From: CAITZA01 sp937915285
GTDB lineage: Bacteria > Desulfobacterota > Desulfomonilia > Desulfomonilales > Desulfomonilaceae
Reading direction: 5' to 3'
Assembly: GCA_036821825.1 (NCBI GenBank)
Contig: DAISIV010000019.1
Location: 1 to 64,000, forward strand
DNA length: 64,000 nucleotides
Below are positions 9,350 through 18,407 of this stretch, piece by piece; position 1 is the first letter of the stretch, and the number at the start of each line of letters is the position of its first letter. Both the position numbers and the translations under genes were made by a program. The notes under the pieces are model-generated. The model did not search any database and was not told the origin of the DNA. It was given only the letters and a program-made list of their open reading frames with translations.

Positions 9350-9784
9350 TCACCCAGCCTTCTTGGACTTTTCGTACCTCGGATGGGCCGGTTGCAACAA
9401 CGCTTCCTTATCCAGGTAGAGATCTTTCCTCGAATACCCCGATATCTCGTAAGCTGTTGACATCTCAATTGCTTCTTTCGGACAGACCTCCACGCAGTAT
9501 CCACAGAAGATACATCTGGTAAGGTCTATTTCGTATCTCTCGGGATAACGCCTGTTATCGGGTTCTGCGGCTCCTTCAATGTAAATGCACTCAGCTGGAC
9601 ATACAGTGGCGCAAAGCATGCAAGCCACGCAGCGTATCTTCCCCGAAGGGTGAACTGTCAGCACATGACGTCCACGCCATCTCTTGGCCACATCCCATTT
9701 CTCATCAGGGTACTGGAGAGTAATCTTTTTCTTGAAGACATGGGCAAGAGTTAGTTTAAGACCTTGAAGCAACGGGATAATCAT
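9350..9784 (-). CDS. nuoI: NADH-quinone oxidoreductase subunit I (two [4Fe-4S] clusters)
   Basis: NuoI carries clusters N6a and N6b, which pass electrons towards NuoB in the connecting arm. Two ferredoxin motifs are complete: C52, C55, C58, C62 and C91, C94, C97, C101, each ending in CP. The protein is 144 residues, near the usual bacterial length, with a short N-terminal amphipathic stretch that lies on the membrane. It is 67 bases downstream of nuoH. Confidence 0.95.
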   Translation of the reverse strand: MIIPLLQGLKLTLAHVFKKKITLQYPDEKWDVAKRWRGRHVLTVHPSGKIRCVACMLCATVCPAECIYIEGAAEPDNRRYPERYEIDLTRCIFCGYCVEVCPKEAIEMSTAYEISGYSRKDLYLDKEALLQPAHPRYEKSKKAG

Positions 9785-9851
9785 TTCTTAAATCCCTCTC
9801 CTGTAAATAAATCAACTGACACTATCGGAACAAATAACCGAAACAACCTGT

Positions 9852-10889
9852 TTAAGCTCCGTAATACTGCAAATACAGGGTGTAGATGAAAGCTGTAACC
9901 ATTACGTTGAATATTCCTACCGGAACCAGCGTCTTCCATCCGAATGCCATAACCCTGTCATATCGAAGTCTGGGGTAAGTGCCCCTGATCCATACGAAAA
10001 CGAACACGAAGAAAAACATCTTGCCGAGGAACCACACTATTGGAGGCAGAACCGGACCCTGCCAGCCACCAAAAAACAGGGTGGTGGTCAAGGCGCTCAG
10101 AAACAGGAGATGCGCATATTCCCCAAGATAAAACAATCCGAATTTCATGGAACTGTATTCAGTCTGATAGCCAGCTACAAGTTCGTTCTCACATTCCATA
10201 AGATCGAAAGGTGTTCTCGCTATCTCAGCGCTACCCGCAATCAGGAACAAAAGAAAACCAAGCGGTTGTCGGAAAACATACCATTTCCAGATGGAATCCT
10301 GACTCTCGACTATCTGAACCAGGTTCAGGGTTCCGGCAAGTAACAACACACCAATGACCGAAAGGCTCAGACCTAGCTCGTAACTGATCATTTGAGCAGC
10401 GGCCCTGACAGATCCGAGTAGGGAATATTTGCTGTTCGAAGCCCAGCCTCCTAGAATGACACCGTAGACCCCTAATGACGATATCCCAAAGATGTAGAGG
10501 ATTCCTACATTGATGTCCGCAATCACTCCAGTGTTGAGGTCGAATCTGGACGCCTCCGGGCCAAGCAGAGATTCCAGTCCGAGTCCCTTGGCAAAAGGTA
10601 TAACCGCAAACGGTATGAGCGCACAGACCACAACGATCAGGGGCGCCAGAATGTAGACAGCCTTATTGGCCCCGGAAACGGTTATTTCCTCCTTGAGCAG
10701 CAGCTTCGCTCCATCGGCTAGTGGCTGAAGAAGACCCCAGGGCCCTACCCTGTTCGGCCCGATCCTGACCTGAATCCAGCCCAGAACCTTGCGCTCTATC
10801 AGCGTCAAGTAAGCCACGAAAGTCAGGACAGCTACAATGACCAAGAGTACTTTGAATAACACCAGTATTATTGGCAAGGCGGATTCCAT
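9852..10889 (-). CDS. nuoH: NADH-quinone oxidoreductase subunit H
   Basis: NuoH forms the quinone-binding chamber with NuoB and NuoD. The 345-residue, eight-helix protein carries the family signature ERKVLGWIQVRIGPNRVGP near residue 30 and the ARTPFDLMECENELVAGY loop near residue 225, whose charged residues line the quinone and proton path. It is encoded 21 bases after nuoG, linking the hydrogenase-like peripheral module to the membrane arm in one transcript. Confidence 0.95.
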   Translation of the reverse strand: MESALPIILVLFKVLLVIVAVLTFVAYLTLIERKVLGWIQVRIGPNRVGPWGLLQPLADGAKLLLKEEITVSGANKAVYILAPLIVVVCALIPFAVIPFAKGLGLESLLGPEASRFDLNTGVIADINVGILYIFGISSLGVYGVILGGWASNSKYSLLGSVRAAAQMISYELGLSLSVIGVLLLAGTLNLVQIVESQDSIWKWYVFRQPLGFLLFLIAGSAEIARTPFDLMECENELVAGYQTEYSSMKFGLFYLGEYAHLLFLSALTTTLFFGGWQGPVLPPIVWFLGKMFFFVFVFVWIRGTYPRLRYDRVMAFGWKTLVPVGIFNVMVTAFIYTLYLQYYGA

Positions 10890-10910
10890 GATATAAACCT
10901 CGGTGACCTT

Positions 10911-13550
10911 CTAAGCCTTTTCAACCTTGATTTTGACCAGCGGCTCGTTCCACTTCATCAAACTGTTAAGCTTTAGCGACGGGAAATGGTAGGCAACGAG
11001 AATCTCACCGGCAAGAGCCCGTCGAGACCACTTCACCTTCAACTTAACATAATCTCCCTGCTCATCGATCAGTTTGACCGTATTGCCCTCTTCCAGACCA
11101 AGTGTCCTCATGTCCGAGGAGCAAATCTCAGCTACCGGTTCAGGACACACCTGCATGAGGGAATGACTCCAAACCGACATTGAGCCTGAGTGGAATTTGG
11201 AAACAACCGGCGCCATCACATATTCACCCTCTTTGGGCATCACTACATTAACAGGCCCGGCTGTTGGGAGCTTTGCCTTTCCTGAAACAAACCCTTTCTC
11301 ATACAGAAACTTTGCCCCAGACTCCCCGGCTTCGGACATGGGCCATACAAATCCTTCAAGCCCCGACAGGTCGTTCGGAACACCTAAGTAGATGTCAACA
11401 GCCTTTGCTATTTCAGACAGGACGGCTTTGGGAGACTCGTATGAAAAACCAGCATATCCCATCCTTCCGGCGAGGTCCTCAAAGATTTCAAGGTCTGTAC
11501 GTCCAAGCTTTTCCTTGGTGGAGGGATTGATTTTCTGAATTCGTCTTTCAGCGCTGGTGAATGTCCCTTCCTTTTCGAACGCTGAACGGGCCGGCAATAC
11601 CACATCTGCAAGCTTGGCCGTGGAGGTAAAGAAAATATCCTGAACCACCACAAACTCGGCGGAGTTCAAGGCCTTTTCCGTTTTCTGCCGATCAGGATAA
11701 TCATCGACAGGATTTTCACCAACCACGTAAAGCGCCTTAATCTGACCGTCCACCGCTCCCTTGATTATTTCGGCGGCGTTGAGGCCTCGTGCTACCGGGA
11801 GCTTAGTCTTCCAAAGTGTTTCGAATTTCTTGCGATAGACTTCGTCCTCAAGCAATCCCCCCCCTGGAAGATGACCCGGTGTTAGCCCCATGTCTATGGC
11901 GCCCTGTGAGTTGACCTTTTCTCCCAATACCATGACTCCACAGGATTCTTTTCCAATGTGACCAGTTATAAGAGCCAACGCTGCAGCGGCCTTAGCGTTA
12001 TCAACACACGATATGGATCTGTAGACGCCTTCGGCCATTATGGTCATTGCAGTCGGGGATTTGGCATAAATCCGGGCAGCCTCGCGAATTAATTCAGGTT
12101 CGACCCCCAACACCCCAGCTATCTTTTCCGGATCGTAATCCTTCAGGGATTCGACCAAATCGTCAAGCCCCTCAGCCTTGGCGCTGATGGAAGCCTTATC
12201 GACCAGAGCCTCGTCCAGCATGAATTTTATCATTGAGAAAACGACCAGGCTTTCACTGCCAACAGGAGCTTTGATGAAGACGCCGTCACGTTCTGTGAGC
12301 TTTGTGTTTACAGTGTCAATGACTATTACTTTAGCCCGTTTGCGGCCGGAAGCCATAATCACTTCATTTTTGGCTATCGGGTGAGATTCGGTCAGATCTG
12401 CCCCTAATAGCAGTATTGCCTTTGCGTTTCTTATTTCCCTGATGGAGTTTGTTGACGCAGCGTATCCAAAAACAGGAGCCAGCCCGTCCACAAGTGATTG
12501 GGAAGAAATACCTGCTCCGTGATCAATATTGGCAGTTCCCAGAGTGGATTTGACAAACCTGTTGAATGCGTAGGCTTCTTCATTTGTCAGGCGTGCTGAA
12601 CCCAGGGCCGCAATAGCCTGCGCCCCATGAGCCTTTTTAATCTTGGAAAAACCATCGGCGGCTGCGGCAAGCGCTTCGTCCCATGTCGCCTCGGTCAGAA
12701 CCCCGTTGCGTTTAATGAGCGGGGTTTCAAGTCGGCCCTCAGAGAAAGCGTAGGTCCAGCCGTAACGGCCTTTTACACAAAGACTTCCATCGTTTGGAGC
12801 GTCGTGAGATGAATTTACAAAGACAGTCTGCCTGTCTTTTTCTTCCAGCCTGAGATTGCACCCGAGACTGCAGAAGGAGCATGTAGTGGATACATGAGAA
12901 AGTTCGAATCTCCTGCCGGTCCCGACCAGCCACTTTGAGGAAATGGCGCCCACTGGACAGATATCAGCGCATTGCCCACAGAATTCACAATCCAGCGGCC
13001 TCTCAAAATCGGTAGACACTTCCGAATTCATACCACGATTAATGAAACTGATTTCACTCTGACCCTGAACTTCTTCACAAACCCGAACACACATGCCGCA
13101 TCGGATACACAGATTCATGTTGAATCTTATGAAGTTGGAGTCATTGTCCAGATGGAAATACCTCGCCTGTCTGTTGAAAGGCAGGTCCGGAATCTCATAT
13201 TCGAAGACCAGGTTCTGGAGTTCGCAGTCACCGGCAGCGTCGCAGTTAGGACACAGCAGGGGATGCGACCTTAACAGCAGCGCCAGTTGAGTCCGTCTGG
13301 AAGCTCTCAAAGCCGGTGTGTCAGTAGCCACGTCCATACCATCTCGAGCAGGATTGAAACAAGCCGGCATGGTCCTGGTCTTTCCTCGGGCTGTAACTTC
13401 TACAATGCACAGACGGCACGCTCCGTAAGGGATCAGACGTTTATCGTGACATAGGGTAGGAATGCGCACACCAGCCGCCTGAGCGGCTTCCAGGATGGAA
13501 CTTCCCTTTTTCACCGAAACCTTAATGCCATCAACGGTCAAAGTAACCAT
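10911..13550 (-). CDS. nuoG: NADH-quinone oxidoreductase subunit G, molybdopterin-oxidoreductase type
   Basis: An 879-residue iron-sulfur subunit. In order: [2Fe-2S] ferredoxin domain (C34, C45, C48, C64); His-Cys [4Fe-4S] site (H96, C100, C103, C109); two [4Fe-4S] clusters (C148-C158 and C188-C198); an N7-type cluster (C224, C227, C231, C258) opening a formate-dehydrogenase-like domain; and a C-terminal cofactor-cap domain from about residue 765. The place where formate dehydrogenases hold the catalytic Cys/Sec reads NIDHGAGIS, with S349 at that position, so formate oxidation is unlikely and a structural NuoG role in the electron wire is favoured. It follows nuoF by 134 bases and precedes nuoH. 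The alternative annotation 'formate dehydrogenase alpha subunit' fits the fold but not the active site or the context. Confidence 0.88.
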   Translation of the reverse strand: MVTLTVDGIKVSVKKGSSILEAAQAAGVRIPTLCHDKRLIPYGACRLCIVEVTARGKTRTMPACFNPARDGMDVATDTPALRASRRTQLALLLRSHPLLCPNCDAAGDCELQNLVFEYEIPDLPFNRQARYFHLDNDSNFIRFNMNLCIRCGMCVRVCEEVQGQSEISFINRGMNSEVSTDFERPLDCEFCGQCADICPVGAISSKWLVGTGRRFELSHVSTTCSFCSLGCNLRLEEKDRQTVFVNSSHDAPNDGSLCVKGRYGWTYAFSEGRLETPLIKRNGVLTEATWDEALAAAADGFSKIKKAHGAQAIAALGSARLTNEEAYAFNRFVKSTLGTANIDHGAGISSQSLVDGLAPVFGYAASTNSIREIRNAKAILLLGADLTESHPIAKNEVIMASGRKRAKVIVIDTVNTKLTERDGVFIKAPVGSESLVVFSMIKFMLDEALVDKASISAKAEGLDDLVESLKDYDPEKIAGVLGVEPELIREAARIYAKSPTAMTIMAEGVYRSISCVDNAKAAAALALITGHIGKESCGVMVLGEKVNSQGAIDMGLTPGHLPGGGLLEDEVYRKKFETLWKTKLPVARGLNAAEIIKGAVDGQIKALYVVGENPVDDYPDRQKTEKALNSAEFVVVQDIFFTSTAKLADVVLPARSAFEKEGTFTSAERRIQKINPSTKEKLGRTDLEIFEDLAGRMGYAGFSYESPKAVLSEIAKAVDIYLGVPNDLSGLEGFVWPMSEAGESGAKFLYEKGFVSGKAKLPTAGPVNVVMPKEGEYVMAPVVSKFHSGSMSVWSHSLMQVCPEPVAEICSSDMRTLGLEEGNTVKLIDEQGDYVKLKVKWSRRALAGEILVAYHFPSLKLNSLMKWNEPLVKIKVEKA

Positions 13551-13684
13551 AGATTTCTACTCGCAAGATGGATTCTGACTCAGTTAACAGGTCCCCTTAA
13601 CAGGAACGAGTAAAGCAAACCAACTTGAGGCCGCTGTATTTTTAAACAAGAGCCGTTCCAGGCCTCTGAAACAACTCTTTAAAA

Positions 13685-15481
13685 CTATCGTATCGCTCCA
13701 AATTTACAGGTCTGGATACAGGTCCTGCATTTGGTGCATTTTTCACGATTGATCCACGCCACCTTTTTCTTTTCCCAAACAATCGCGTCAGAAGGACAAG
13801 CCTTGAAGCATGCCCCACACATTTTGCACTTATCCTCCAGGACCAGAAAATCGATCAGGTCAGGACACACAAGCGCCGGACAATGTTTATCCCTGATGTG
13901 AGCGTCATATTCATCCCTGAAGTACCTGATGGTTGAAAGCACAGGGTTGGCAGCGCTTTTGCCAAGTCCGCAATGGGAAGTGTCATTTACATGGTTCCCC
14001 AGTTCGATCAGGAATTCGACATCACCCTCCTGCCCCCTGCCCTCACAGATGTCCGTAAGCTTGTCATACATGGCCTTGAGGCCTTCCCGGCATGGGGTGC
14101 ATTTACCACAAGATTCATCAACACTGAAATTGGTGAAAAATTTGGCAGTATCGACCATGCAGGTCATGTCATCCATGACCACTACGCCTCCGGAGCCCAT
14201 CATGGCGCCAACACCCTGAAGCGATTCATAGTCAATTTCGACATCTTCCATTCCATTGGGGATACATCCACCCGAAGGGCCACCGATCTGGGCCGCCTTG
14301 AATTTTCGCTTCTTGGGGATTCCTCCACCGATGTCAAATATGAGAGTTTTCAGGCTTGTGCCCATTGGCACTTCCACAAGGCCTACGTTGTTTATTGCGC
14401 CTGTGAGAGCAAATACTTTTGTACCCTTGCTGCCTTCTGTTCCTATTGAAGCGAACCACTCCCCGCCATTGAGTATTATAGGGTTGAGGTTGGCAAAAGT
14501 CTCAACATTGTTCAAATTGGTCGGCTGGTTCCAAAGTCCTGCCTCAGCGCTTCTGGGAGGTTTGATTCTGGGCATCCCGCGCTTGCCCTCTATGGAATAC
14601 ATCAAAGCCGTAGATTCCCCACAAACGAATGCGCCTGCCCCAGGAGCTATACCGATATCGAAATTGAATCCTGAGTCAAGAATGTTCTTGCCCAGAAGCC
14701 CATAATCGCGGGCGTCCTTTATGGCTTTCTCGAGCCTCTGAATTGCGAGAGGGTACTCGGCCCTAACGTATATGTAACCCTGCTCGGCGCCTATGGCATA
14801 GCCCGATATTGCCATACCTTCCAGAACCGAATGGGGATCCCCTTCCATTACCGAGCGGTCCATGAAGGCCCCTGGGTCTCCCTCGTCTCCGTTGCAGATG
14901 GTAAATTTGGGGAAGTTGTCGTACCTCCTGCATTCTTCCCATTTCTGCCCTGTCGGGAAACCGCCTCCACCACGACCACGTAATCCTGACTTGTTTACTT
15001 CGTCTATGACCTGCTCCGGGGTCATCTCGAGCAGGCATTTGGCTAGACCTGCGTAACCATCCCTGGCGATATACTCGTCAATGCTTTCTGCGTCTATGAG
15101 CCCTCTATTCCTAAGAACTATCAGCCTCTGAAGACCGAAGAAGCCAATGTCCTTCATCAACGGGACACGAGTCTTCTTTCCTTCCTCCTTGAACAGCAAC
15201 TGCTCTACGAGTCGGCCCTTGAGAACATGTTCTTCCACAATCAAGGGAGCGTGTTCTGGCTTCACTTGATTATAGAAAATGCCGTCCGGGTAAACGACGA
15301 CCAGCGGCCCCATGGCGCAGAAGCCGTTGCAGCCCGTCATAACTATCTGAACTTCGTCCTGAAGGTTTCTCTTCTCCAACTCCCTCTCGAGAGCTACTTT
15401 AACATCCATGGAGCCGCTAGCGATGCAACCTGTTCCGGCGCACATCATTAGCTGCATTCTGTAAAATGGGCTCGCACACAT
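13685..15481 (-). CDS. nuoF: NADH-quinone oxidoreductase subunit F, HndC/HydB type
   Basis: At 598 residues this flavoprotein is far longer than the ~440-residue E. coli NuoF. It has an N-terminal thioredoxin-like [2Fe-2S] domain (C14, C19, C51, C55), the central NADH/FMN domain (GLRGRGGGGFPTG near residue 165, CNGDEGDPGAF near 195), the N3 cluster motif ESCGKCTPCREG with a later HCGLG, and a C-terminal pair of [4Fe-4S] motifs (CKMCGACFKACP and CTKCRTCIQTC). This extended layout is that of the NAD(P)-linked subunit of multimeric [FeFe]-hydrogenases. Here it oxidises NADH and feeds NuoG, or it exchanges electrons with ferredoxin through the extra clusters (inference). It is placed between the HndB-like gene and nuoG. 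Confidence 0.9.
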   Translation of the reverse strand: MCASPFYRMQLMMCAGTGCIASGSMDVKVALERELEKRNLQDEVQIVMTGCNGFCAMGPLVVVYPDGIFYNQVKPEHAPLIVEEHVLKGRLVEQLLFKEEGKKTRVPLMKDIGFFGLQRLIVLRNRGLIDAESIDEYIARDGYAGLAKCLLEMTPEQVIDEVNKSGLRGRGGGGFPTGQKWEECRRYDNFPKFTICNGDEGDPGAFMDRSVMEGDPHSVLEGMAISGYAIGAEQGYIYVRAEYPLAIQRLEKAIKDARDYGLLGKNILDSGFNFDIGIAPGAGAFVCGESTALMYSIEGKRGMPRIKPPRSAEAGLWNQPTNLNNVETFANLNPIILNGGEWFASIGTEGSKGTKVFALTGAINNVGLVEVPMGTSLKTLIFDIGGGIPKKRKFKAAQIGGPSGGCIPNGMEDVEIDYESLQGVGAMMGSGGVVVMDDMTCMVDTAKFFTNFSVDESCGKCTPCREGLKAMYDKLTDICEGRGQEGDVEFLIELGNHVNDTSHCGLGKSAANPVLSTIRYFRDEYDAHIRDKHCPALVCPDLIDFLVLEDKCKMCGACFKACPSDAIVWEKKKVAWINREKCTKCRTCIQTCKFGAIR

Positions 15482-15548
15482 ATCCTAAACTCCGAAATAG
15501 CCAGGAATGAACTTTCTTTACATGTGGTCACAGGATGAGCGACTCTTT

Positions 15549-15935
15549 TCAGGTCGCCATGGTTTCACTACCTATAGCCAGAGCCAAATCCTCGACTACC
15601 TTTCCTCCCATGACATGCTCTTCGAAAATGCGTTTAGCCTTTGCGGCATCTAAAGTGACATATTTAACCGGGGCCGAGTCTTCAAGTTCCACGGTTATCA
15701 TCGGCTCCTTGGCGCAAAGTCCTGCGCATCCGGAGTTAGTGAGAATTATGTCAGTGATGTCCTTTTCAGCGATTATATCCCTGAACAGTGCCATTATGTC
15801 CCTGGCGCCTGCGGCTATCCCACACGTCCCCATGTGAACAGTGATCTTGGCTCTATGATGACCTGCTCTTACACTCATCTTGTTGAGCTGCTGTTCCTTG
15901 ATTTTTTTTAGATCATCAACAGAAATCTTTGGCAT
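15549..15935 (-). CDS. HndB-like [2Fe-2S] ferredoxin domain protein
   Basis: A 128-residue protein with a thioredoxin-like [2Fe-2S] fold similar to HndB of NADP-reducing [FeFe]-hydrogenases. A helical N-terminus (about residues 6-20) precedes VHMGTCGIAAGA (C38) and SGCAGLCAKEP (C70, C74). Three candidate ligand cysteines are seen, as in many HndB proteins. Its place between nuoE and nuoF is the normal hydrogenase-operon order (hndA-hndB-hndC) and is not part of a classic 14-gene nuo operon. It probably carries electrons within the peripheral arm or docks an outside redox partner; this is inference. Confidence 0.85.
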   Translation of the reverse strand: MPKISVDDLKKIKEQQLNKMSVRAGHHRAKITVHMGTCGIAAGARDIMALFRDIIAEKDITDIILTNSGCAGLCAKEPMITVELEDSAPVKYVTLDAAKAKRIFEEHVMGGKVVEDLALAIGSETMAT

Positions 15936-16023
15936 AAGAGCCTCCCATAAATGCTTACCGGACGACCATCATCACCGGCTCTTGCCCGACCAGAGCGAAA
16001 CCGGCTGCCAATCCTTCCGGGAT

Positions 16024-16539
16024 CTATTGATATCCATCCAGAATACTAATGGTTTTAGGAGGATGTATATTTCCGTGAGTGTCTTCACCGATCATCATGA
16101 CCGGGGCCAAACCACACGCTCCAAGGCATCTTACTGCTTCAAGAGTAAAGCGACCATCATCTGATGTTTCACCTACGTTAATGCCGATATCCCTTACAAT
16201 ATTCTCAAGAATTTCCTTGGATCCTTTTACGTAGCAGGCGGTTCCCAGACACAGCCTGATGGTGTGTCTGCCCCTCGGGGTAATTGTAAAAAACGAGTAA
16301 AAGGTCACCACCCCGTAAATGTGAGAAGCAGGAATGTTCATGCCAACGGAGAGCTTTCTCTGGACTTCCATCGGGAGGTATCCAAACATTTCCTGGGCCT
16401 CTTTGAGCGCAGGGATCAGGTTCTGTGTGGAACCGGCGTACTTGTCTATAATTCCGTCGAGTTGCCTGAGTGTTTCGGGAGGGATGACCTCAACTGCCGC
16501 CACAACCTTCTTTTTTAATAAAGCGTCTCTTTCTTGCAC
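16024..16539 (-). CDS. nuoE: NADH-quinone oxidoreductase subunit E
   Basis: This 171-residue thioredoxin-like [2Fe-2S] subunit (cluster N1a) pairs with NuoF. Ligands are C97, C102, C138 and C142 in RLCLGTACYVKG and RCLGACGLAP. The N-terminal helical bundle contains the usual ALKEAQEMFGYLP segment. It is equally close to HndA of hydrogenases. A 28-base gap follows the ATPase gene upstream. Confidence 0.93.
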   Translation of the reverse strand: MQERDALLKKKVVAAVEVIPPETLRQLDGIIDKYAGSTQNLIPALKEAQEMFGYLPMEVQRKLSVGMNIPASHIYGVVTFYSFFTITPRGRHTIRLCLGTACYVKGSKEILENIVRDIGINVGETSDDGRFTLEAVRCLGACGLAPVMMIGEDTHGNIHPPKTISILDGYQ

Positions 16540-16567
16540 TTTCTTAAATCTCCCTGATTCAGGCTAA

Positions 16568-17113
16568 CTAAGCCTGGTTGGTCTCTTTAATGCCCGTCCT
16601 CAGATTGTCTTCAATCAACCGTATGACGCTGGGATGGTTGAGAGGAATATCTTCAATGATCTCGCGAAGTTCCCGAGTGTCCAGGGAATAGCTCCGGTCA
16701 TCACATCTATAATCGAATACGAAATCTACGTCGGCGTTCCCTTCAATCAGGCATAGAACCGATCCCGCCAGATCCCCCATGGGCTTCCTGTCTATGTGAG
16801 ACTTCTTCATAAAGGCCACCAGACTGGTTCCATGTCCCGGTTCAGAGGTCAGCGACATTTCACCATCAGCCTCCTGGACAGACTGCTGGAGCAATGAGAG
16901 TCCAAGACCGACCTTTCGGGTGGTTCTTGTTGTGACGAAAGGATCCATGACCTTATTAAGGAACTCTGGTGTCATTCCACGTCCGTTGTCTTCAATCCCT
17001 ATGGTAATTCTATCGTTGGCGCTGTCCTCTTCGACACTGATTCTGATCAGAGTTGCGCCTGCCCTTATACCGTTTTCAGCCAGGTCGAGGATGTGAAGGG
17101 AAATGTCTTCCAT
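16568..17113 (-). CDS. Stand-alone HATPase_c (GHKL) ATPase of the hydrogenase-type regulatory block
   Basis: The 181 residues hold a GHKL ATP-binding domain with N box (DLAENGIRAGA), G1 box (IEDNGRGM) and G2 region (GLGLSLLQQ ... GHGTS). There is no dimerisation/phospho-acceptor histidine domain and no sensor domain, so it is not a conventional sensor kinase; an anti-sigma-like or serine-kinase role is possible. A short unassigned C-terminal part follows from about residue 115. Such lone ATPases are common beside hndA/nuoE genes of [FeFe]-hydrogenases. Substrate unknown. Confidence 0.8.
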   Translation of the reverse strand: MEDISLHILDLAENGIRAGATLIRISVEEDSANDRITIGIEDNGRGMTPEFLNKVMDPFVTTRTTRKVGLGLSLLQQSVQEADGEMSLTSEPGHGTSLVAFMKKSHIDRKPMGDLAGSVLCLIEGNADVDFVFDYRCDDRSYSLDTRELREIIEDIPLNHPSVIRLIEDNLRTGIKETNQA

Positions 17114-17202
17114 TTCAATTCACGAAATTTCCGCCATGTAACCCCAGATACACTTGTTCATACAATTCCAAATGCCTGCGACCTTGCCGCTTCTTGGCGC
17201 CA

Positions 17203-18003
17203 CTAGTCAGGGCTGCGTACCTGGCGTGTTATCCTTCTGTTGGACCTGCCTGCTATGGCCAAACAAATCTCCTGGAAACTTACCTTCTCGAGAAGCGCCT
17301 CCGTGTACCCTTTACCGATATCTTCAAGGTAATGGGCGTCGGAAGATGTCACCAGGGTATAGTCCTTAGCCTGTTTGAACCTTTTCCTGACAGACTCGAA
17401 ATCCGTTCTCGGGGAAACCTCCAAGGCGTCCAGTTCAAGCCCGTCCGGAATAAACCCAAGTTGGCTGAATATGCCAAATCCCGACCTGTCAACGTGAGAG
17501 GCGATTGCCAGTCCTCCATGGGAATGGATAAGCCTGGTCACTCTCTCTGAACTTAAAGTGGTGGCGCCTATAAGCAAACGCTCGTCAAGGTCCTCCACTT
17601 CGTCGAATTCGTTAGCCACCACCTGGACTCCAAATGCGTTTTCATCGTTGAGTCCGTAAAGCCTGGCGTATATTTCTTCCTGAACACTCTGCGCATCACC
17701 CATTCCCTGGAAAATCCCCAGGATATGCGCTTCCTCCGACGTCGTTATTTCAAGGCCCGGCAGAACCAGGAGCGGTTTATTTTCTGCCGCCCTCATGCAG
17801 GCCGCTGCGTTCCTGGCCGAGTTGTGGTCACAAATTGCAATTACGTCCAGTCCCAGGTCAAGCGCACGTCGCACAACAGCCCTTGGGGTCATGTCAGCTA
17901 TTTCTGTGCAAGGCGAAAGAACCGTATGGATATGTAAATCCAGCTTGTATGTTCCGAAGTCTACCTGTACGCCCCTTTCATACTCCCACAGACATCCTGT
18001 CAA
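17203..18003 (-). CDS. PHP-domain metal-dependent phosphoesterase
   Basis: A 266-residue PHP protein with the metal-binding motifs in order: DLHIHT (about residues 22-27), ICDHN (about 57-61), GLEITT, HSHGG ... ASHVDR and the final SDAH. The ligand set is intact, so a trinuclear-metal phosphoesterase is likely; the substrate is unknown. PHP proteins of this size are a standing part of the DRTGG/PHP/ATPase block found with [FeFe]-hydrogenases and some Nuo/Hnd operons. The first ~15 residues are poorly conserved, and the start may be the internal site near VDFGTYKLDLH. Confidence 0.82.
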   Translation of the reverse strand: MTGCLWEYERGVQVDFGTYKLDLHIHTVLSPCTEIADMTPRAVVRRALDLGLDVIAICDHNSARNAAACMRAAENKPLLVLPGLEITTSEEAHILGIFQGMGDAQSVQEEIYARLYGLNDENAFGVQVVANEFDEVEDLDERLLIGATTLSSERVTRLIHSHGGLAIASHVDRSGFGIFSQLGFIPDGLELDALEVSPRTDFESVRKRFKQAKDYTLVTSSDAHYLEDIGKGYTEALLEKVSFQEICLAIAGRSNRRITRQVRSPD

Positions 18004-18039
18004 AGAAAGCGCCGCGGTCAGGTCGCCCGGAAGCCATTC

Positions 18040-18396
18040 CTAATCGGCTCTTCTGACCCCCATCTGGTAAAGGCGCCCAACCAGTTCATAGGCAGTAAGG
18101 TCGCTGACCAGAATGACCACACCCTGATCCTCAGCCTTACTCAAGGTGTCGGCGTCCGGTTTGCGCCCGCCAACGATTATTATTCCTGCCAGATTGTTCA
18201 GAAAAGCTACTGCGACAATATTCTGGTGAATCTGGAGTGTAACCCAAATATCACCCTCCTTGGCATTGGCTATCACATCACTAAGCAGGTCACTGGCATA
18301 CCCGCCTATGACATCTCTGGCCAATCCGGCCGCTGATGCTTTCGTTTCCAGATTCAGCGATTCAGCAATTTCTTTTAATGTCATCTTGAAGCCCAA
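18040..18396 (-). CDS. DRTGG-domain protein (nuo block copy 1)
   Basis: A small DRTGG-domain protein of 118 residues; the domain is related to regulatory regions of phosphotransacetylase and HPr-kinase-like proteins. It begins with an HTH-like LKEIAESLNLE, then an AxDLLSDVI segment and the hydrophobic NLAGIIIVGGRKP core. The first codon here is TTG at 18396; the ATG at 18384 is an alternative start. It lies 11 bases after nuoD and is a paralogue of the protein at 22069. Ligand unknown; a nucleotide or acyl-phosphate sensor is a guess. Confidence 0.75.
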   Translation of the reverse strand: MGFKMTLKEIAESLNLETKASAAGLARDVIGGYASDLLSDVIANAKEGDIWVTLQIHQNIVAVAFLNNLAGIIIVGGRKPDADTLSKAEDQGVVILVSDLTAYELVGRLYQMGVRRAD

Positions 18397-18407
18397 TATT
18401 CCTGTTA

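Noticed and set aside
10911..13550. Annotation as a formate dehydrogenase catalytic subunit
   Set aside because: The catalytic Cys/Sec position holds Ser (NIDHGAGIS) and the gene sits between nuoF and nuoH, so NuoG is the better call.
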